A DNA stretch of 64,000 nucleotides from Bacteroidia bacterium (GTDB lineage Bacteria > Bacteroidota > Bacteroidia > SpSt-205). Under the pieces are notes generated by a model. It saw nothing but the letters and a program-made list of their open reading frames with translations, made no database searches and was not told where the DNA came from. Positions within the stretch are counted from its first letter, which is position 1. Each line of letters opens with the position of its first letter. The translations under genes were made by a program, and so were the position numbers. The stretch is from positions 119,019 to 183,018 of the forward strand of contig BPGW01000005.1 of assembly GCA_026003235.1 (NCBI GenBank). Direction: 5' to 3'. This document shows positions 59,659 through 64,000 of this stretch, one piece after another.

Positions 59659-62365
59659 ATGCGCAAGTCCCTTGCTCCGTTCCTTGTTCTCCTTCTGGGA
59701 GGCAAGGTTTACAGCCAGTGCAGTGTAAATGCCAGCGGCACCCAGACGATTGATCTCAGTGCTTTGGGATGCTGCGCCGGATTGAGTTTTTACGATAATG
59801 GTGGATCAGCTGGCAACTACGGTAATAATCGTCGCGATACTGTCTACTTTGTGAATCCAGGAGGGCGATTGCAGGTAAGTTTCAGCAGCTTCAGTACAGA
59901 AGCGGGTCTCTGACGTGCTTTCCATTTACGATGGGCTGGGACCGAATGCACCGCTGGTAGGGCAGTACAGCGGTGCAGCGGTGCCGCCGCCGTTTGTGTC
60001 GAGTACGGATACGGTGACGATGATTTTCTATTCAGATGGGAGCACCGTGTATGCGGGTTGGGGGGCTACGGTAAGCTGCGTAAGTGGGCTCACGAGATAT
60101 GCGTTGGGGCCGGGCAGCCCAATGTTCACCGTGCCGTGTGGGGACTTTTATAGTTTCACAGACGACGGGGGAACCGCCGGCTTCTATAGCGAAGGGATAG
60201 ACGATACGGTTACTTTTTCTCCTTCGGATGCGAGTCAGCATCTGGTTGCGGCGTTTCCGTATCAGGTGGATTTAGGGGCAGGGGACACCTTGTGGGTGTA
60301 TGCGGGTTCGGTGAGTGGAGGGGCTTTGCTGGCGGTGTTTACGCAGGGCTCGTCACGGGCAGATACGGTGGTAGCTCCGCAAGCGGGCCAGCCCCTGACT
60401 TTTCGGTTCCAGTCCAATACAGATGGAAGTCGGGGGCGGGGCTGGGGCGCACGGATCTATTGTGCAGCTACGGCGCCCCAGCCTGTGAGCTACATGGGTG
60501 CAGGTGTGCGGTATGTGGGGTGTGGAGCGCTGCCTTACAGGTTGTATGATAGCGGTTCGCCGGGCCTGCTTGCCGGGGGGCGAACCGCCTACGGAAACTA
60601 CGCCAACAACGAAATGCGCGTCCTGACTTTTGCGTCGGCCGGCCTGGCTTCTCCTGTGCAGGTGCGATTCACCGCCTTCACCACCGAAAGTGGTGTGGAT
60701 TGGTTGGAAGCGTACGATGGAGCCAACACCGCAGCTCCCCTCATAGGTCGGTGGTCTGGTGCGAACACACCCCCTGTGATAGAGAGCACCGGTCCTTACC
60801 TGACAGTGCGGTTTTCTTCTGACGGTACGACTAACTACAGTGGATGGGTCGCCCAGGTGAACTGCACCGGCCGGCCTATCCCTCCGATTTACCGCATGGT
60901 CCAGCCTACGCAAGCCGAATCCGTGTGTGAAGCGCTCTTTTACGACGACGGTGGACCAGAGGGGGACTACACCTCCCCCCAAACGCGTACCTTCACTTTC
61001 TGCCCCCCTTCTGCGGATAGCTACCTGGTGGTGCGCTTCCCGTATGATTTTCTGCTGGCCAGGGGAGATACGCTGTGGGTGTATGAGGGGCCTTCTTCTA
61101 CTCCGCAGGCCGAGCTGCTGGGGATCTATACCCTACGCAATGAAGGTGAGCAGATAGCGACTACCCGTCCTGGGTGGTGTTTGACTTTTCATTTCAGGGC
61201 CGCCTCTACGCTTGGGCAGCGGCGGGGATGGGCCGGCCTTGTGCGCTGCACCGCAAGCCCCGATACTTCCATCACCTATATGGGCCATGGCTTGCGACGC
61301 ATGTGTAACCTACGCTTCTACGATAGCGGCCGGCCTTATCGCATAGGCGACAACGGACGAGGCGGATACGGAAACTACGCCAATAACGAGCGAGATACCC
61401 TCCTCCTTCTAAGCCCTGGGGGCTGCGGAGGGGTGCAGGTGCAGTTTACGGACTTCACCACAGAAACCTGCTGCGATCTCCTTCGTCTTTATGACGGGGG
61501 CACTACGGCCAGCTCTCTATTGGGGTCGTATAGCGGCTCTTCCCTGCCTAATAGTGGGAATCCTATCGTCAGCGGAGGGGATAGCCTCCTCGTGGTGTGG
61601 TCTTCTGATGGAACGACCAATTACCGGGGCTGGGCGGCTCAGGTGAGCTGTTCAGGCAGGCCGCAGGCGCTCGTGAACGGAGCACCAGCCGGCTCTCTGT
61701 GCGGGCGCGACAGCGTGGCTTTGACCGCTTCTCCCAGCGGCGCAGGCTATACCTACCTGTGGAATACTGGAGCTACCACACCTTCCATCTGGGTGCGTTA
61801 CCCAGGTGGCACCTACTACGTGGCTGTAACCTCACCTTCGGGATGTGTGGCCGTCTCGCCGTCGGTTCAGGTTTTCTTTTATGCGCCGCTTGATACAAGC
61901 GTGCAAGTCAGCGGAAGCGGGGTAGGCACGGCTACCCTCACAGCCCAGGGCTGTAGCAGCGGCCTCACCTGCACCTGGATAAACTGCTCCAGCAGGCAAG
62001 CGGTGGGTTCTGGAGCCACCTTTATGCCTTCTCAGGCTGGGGAGTACGCTGTGGTCCTGTACGATCCGAACACGGGCTGCCGGGATACTTCGGCGTGTTA
62101 CCTGGTAGACGTAGCTGCCCGCCTGGCTGCTGAGGAGGCTGGAGTGCGTCTTTGGCCAAACCCTTCTACGGGACGGGCCTGGCTTGCGGCGAGTGTACCC
62201 TTGGTCCGTGTGGAGGTGTGGAATCTGGAGGGGCGCCGAGTGCTTTGGCGGGAAGGCCCCCTCTACCAAGCCGAACTGGCGGTGCCTGAGGTAGGCTTGT
62301 ACCTGGTCCAGCTGTACACTTTAGATGGAGACTGTCGTACGCTGCGCTGGCAGGTAAGCCGATAG
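59659..62365 (+). CDS. Secreted five-CUB-domain protein with T9SS sorting domain, frameshifted in first CUB
   Basis: About 901 residues after repair. A signal peptide (to about GKVYSQ) leads into five CUB-like domains of about 110-125 residues. Each has a SFYDNGG- or FYDSG-type opening, a LxxYDG or LWVYxG strand, and a GW-A-V-x-C end. The first frame stops at a TGA (59911-59913) within CUB1. Removing one base near 59903-59910 restores STEAG-SDVLSIYDGL, matching CUB3 (FTTESGVDWLEAYDG) and CUB5. An Ig-like domain and a T9SS C-terminal domain (VRLWPNPSTGRAWLAAS to the end) finish the protein. It is probably a surface adhesion or binding protein. Confidence 0.8.
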
Positions 62366-62399
62366 GCGGCGGGGTTGCGGCTATATCCCGCAAGGGAGG

Positions 62400-62407
62400 T
62401 AAATTTG
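62400..62407 (+). promoter_or_regulatory. TAnnTTTG promoter box for the EGF-like lipoprotein
   Basis: TAAATTTG, 8 bases before the ATG at 62416. Confidence 0.5.
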
Positions 62408-62415
62408 TAGCAAAC

Positions 62416-62945
62416 ATGCGCTGGGGATGGATAATGCTGGGGCTGGTAATGGCGGGGTTTTGGCTGGGCTGCAGGCGGGGTAGCTGCGAGGGCGTAGCCT
62501 GCCTTAATGGAGGCACTTGTCGGGGTGGGCGCTGCCAGTGTCCTCCTGGTTTTGGGGGTAGCCGCTGCGAAACCAAATGGAGCGATGCCATAGTCGGGCG
62601 CTACACGGTAGACGATCGCTGCCGGGTGGTGGGTCTTATCCCGCAGTACGAGGCTGCTATTACCGCTTCTACGGTGTATCCGGATGTGGTGTATTTTGAG
62701 GGCTTTGGGGATATTGCTTGCGAAGGGCAGAAGATCCGAGTGGAAGCGCGCCTGACCAGCCCTACTACCCTCACCATAGAGCGGCAGAGCAGTTGCAACC
62801 GCCGCTATACGGTGGAGGGTTCGGCTACCTATCGACCCTACTCGCAAACCGTTCGCTGACCGTGGACTACTACTTCCGGGACTTTCAGACGGGGGTCGTG
62901 GACACCTGCTCGGCGCACGTGGGTCAAGTACTGAGCAGCAGGTAA
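62416..62945 (+). CDS. EGF-like domain lipoprotein, frameshifted near the C-terminus
   Basis: About 176 residues after repair. A lipoprotein-type signal (GLVMAGFWLGC, Cys near residue 19) is followed by an EGF-like module with six cysteines in CEGVACLNGGTCRGGRCQCPPGFGGSRCE, which must be read as two adjoining pieces (residues about 24-52). A lipocalin-like beta domain with four more cysteines completes it. The visible frame ends at 62859. Adding one base near 62849-62854 (a T in the GTTCG run) continues it as SLTVDYYFRDFQTGVVDTCSAH to 62945, the expected last strands. It is probably surface-exposed; no function is known. Confidence 0.68.
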
Positions 62946-63060
62946 CAAAAAGCTCTTTTTGGAATGCTAGCTTTTAGCCAGAGAAGCCAAGGTATTTTAG
63001 CTTTCTGAGGTTAGGCCACAAGCTGTACCAGGTCCCATGCCAGTACGGCCAGCGCTTTTT

Positions 63061-63944
63061 TTATGTCAGAGGGACTATCGTTGCCGGTTTTATATCCTTG
63101 AGTTCCCCCAAGCTATAAATGTCAAAAGAGAAATGAAGTTTAGGTTTTCGTAAGTCATACGAAGAAGTCCAAAAGGCATTGCGAAAAAAATAGATCAGCC
63201 AGTGCTGATTAGGGTCTGTTGGATCGAAGCTGTATTTTATTTCAGAAATGAATTTATCAACTAAATTTAGTTTTAGGTGGAAAGTCCTTCCACTCAAGGG
63301 TGATTTCATAGAGAAATGAATGGAAGAATGTTGCCAAGGTTCTTTCAGCGTGGGGTAAGCCAGTCTATCCAGAATACGTAGCTTGTCTCTTCAAGCGATT
63401 GCCAGTTAGCTATGAAATCAGCTACGAAGGGACGCTCCTGAGGAGTGAAATGCATCCAAGCTATCGCCGTATGTAGACTTTGCTGGATTACTCTCTCTAT
63501 CTCGTCCGGTTTTGTTTTACCGAAATATTCAAGGAGAGCCCTAAGTAGCCGCGTACTGAAAGATAAGCTCGCCGTGAATAAAGCATACTTCCGGAGAAAC
63601 AAAAAATGGCAGGCCCCTTTTTCTGTGAGAGCTTCTTACTTGGGAGGGGGGCAATGGTAGAGGTATCCTCTACATAGCAGGCCAGTTGGGGCGTGGAGGT
63701 GCGCACGCGGCACGTCTTAAGAGCCTTTTCTATATCTGTAGGGCTAAAGCTGGGTAAGGGATAATCCCGCACCTGGGAGGGTGTCTAAATAGGTGGCTAA
63801 GCGAATACCCAACATAGTGTCGGCACTCACCAGATAAATCGGGATCTTTTCCAGCGGTTCACCCAAGAAAGTAACCCGCTTTTCTAAAGCTTGCCATACT
63901 TCTGCCGATAATTTTACGCTGGAATCTATATTCTTTACGATCAT
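63061..63944 (-). pseudogene. Unknown gene broken by three indels, AT-richer than the rest
   Basis: Four short minus-strand frames (from 63944, 63772, 63602 and 63309) follow one another end to end and join into about 294 codons if one base is removed near 63775 and one base added near 63640 and near 63350. Pieces include SAEVWQALEKRVTFLGEPLEK, LPSFSPTDIEKALKTCRVR, ALLEYFGKTKPDEIERVIQQ and IKYSFDPTDPNQHWLIYFFRN. No family is recognised. The base composition is clearly lower in GC than its neighbours, which suggests transfer or decay. The ATG at 63944 (second methionine) is preferred to the GTG at 63950. The upstream end of the gene's region lies near the window edge. Confidence 0.5.
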
Positions 63945-64000
63945 GGGCACGAAGAAGGGTTAGTCCCTGAACTCTCTTCTTGCACTCCCCTGGAAGCCTC

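Noticed and set aside
62946..63060. AAAAAGCTCTTTTT near 62946 as a terminator
   Set aside because: The stem would be only weak A-T pairs with a 2-base loop. No GC-rich stem was found in this gap, which otherwise holds nothing I can identify.

Overview
The window is a gene-dense stretch of a high-GC chromosome from a member of the Bacteroidota. Evidence for this is an OmpA/WD40/CRD protein with PorE-like architecture, three secreted proteins ending in type IX secretion (T9SS) sorting domains, a TonB-dependent receptor with a carboxypeptidase-regulatory N-terminus, gaps of only a few bases between genes, almost no Shine-Dalgarno sites, and repeated TAnnTTTG boxes (the Bacteroidota -7 element). 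The species cannot be named from the sequence. No tRNA, rRNA, CRISPR array, integrase or transposase was seen.

Layout. 0-7 kb: end of an LptF/LptG permease, two small membrane proteins, a GT4 glycosyltransferase, a phosphohexomutase, an FAH-family hydrolase, an orphan PhoB-type regulator and a type II sulfide:quinone oxidoreductase. 7-12 kb: rimP-nusA-infB-purS. 12-15.5 kb: three tandem paralogous secreted proteins. 15-28 kb: APC transporter, citrate synthase, bioD, PorE-like protein, kup, UvrD/AddA-like helicase, rmlD-like, acylphosphatase, thiolase (frameshifted) and an AlbA_2-domain protein. 28-41 kb: fabG, ribD, a 925-residue helical-repeat/propeller protein, sppA, nadE, an S9 peptidase (frameshifted), a flippase (frameshifted at a G8 tract) and a small barrel-like protein. 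41-47.5 kb: a Pro/Ala-rich secreted peptide coupled to a T9SS cargo, mpl, gamma-carbonic anhydrase, M28 peptidase, rpiB and fabH. 47.5-51 kb: a tandem duplication that has created a chimeric gene, carrying a lipoprotein signal joined to a coiled coil and a nuclease-like domain. 51-63 kb: TonB receptor, recG (frameshifted), a 1152-residue Gly-rich/PKD T9SS protein, a five-CUB T9SS protein (frameshifted) and an EGF-like lipoprotein (frameshifted). 63-64 kb: an AT-richer, multiply frameshifted unknown gene.

Two themes cut across the window. First, about 25 genes have a TAnnTTTG or TAnnTTCG box that mostly ends only 3-8 bases before the start codon, which implies leaderless or nearly leaderless mRNAs and lets several start codons be chosen. 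Second, at least seven genes are interrupted by single-base indels. Five genes in 26-60 kb each have one extra base, while the last 1.2 kb has mixed signs. Sequencing or assembly error is the default explanation, although the G8 tract in the flippase is also a plausible phase-variation site.

Functionally the window mixes core metabolism, translation and DNA repair with cell-envelope work: LPS export, surface polysaccharide, peptidoglycan recycling, T9SS-linked export and its surface cargo.
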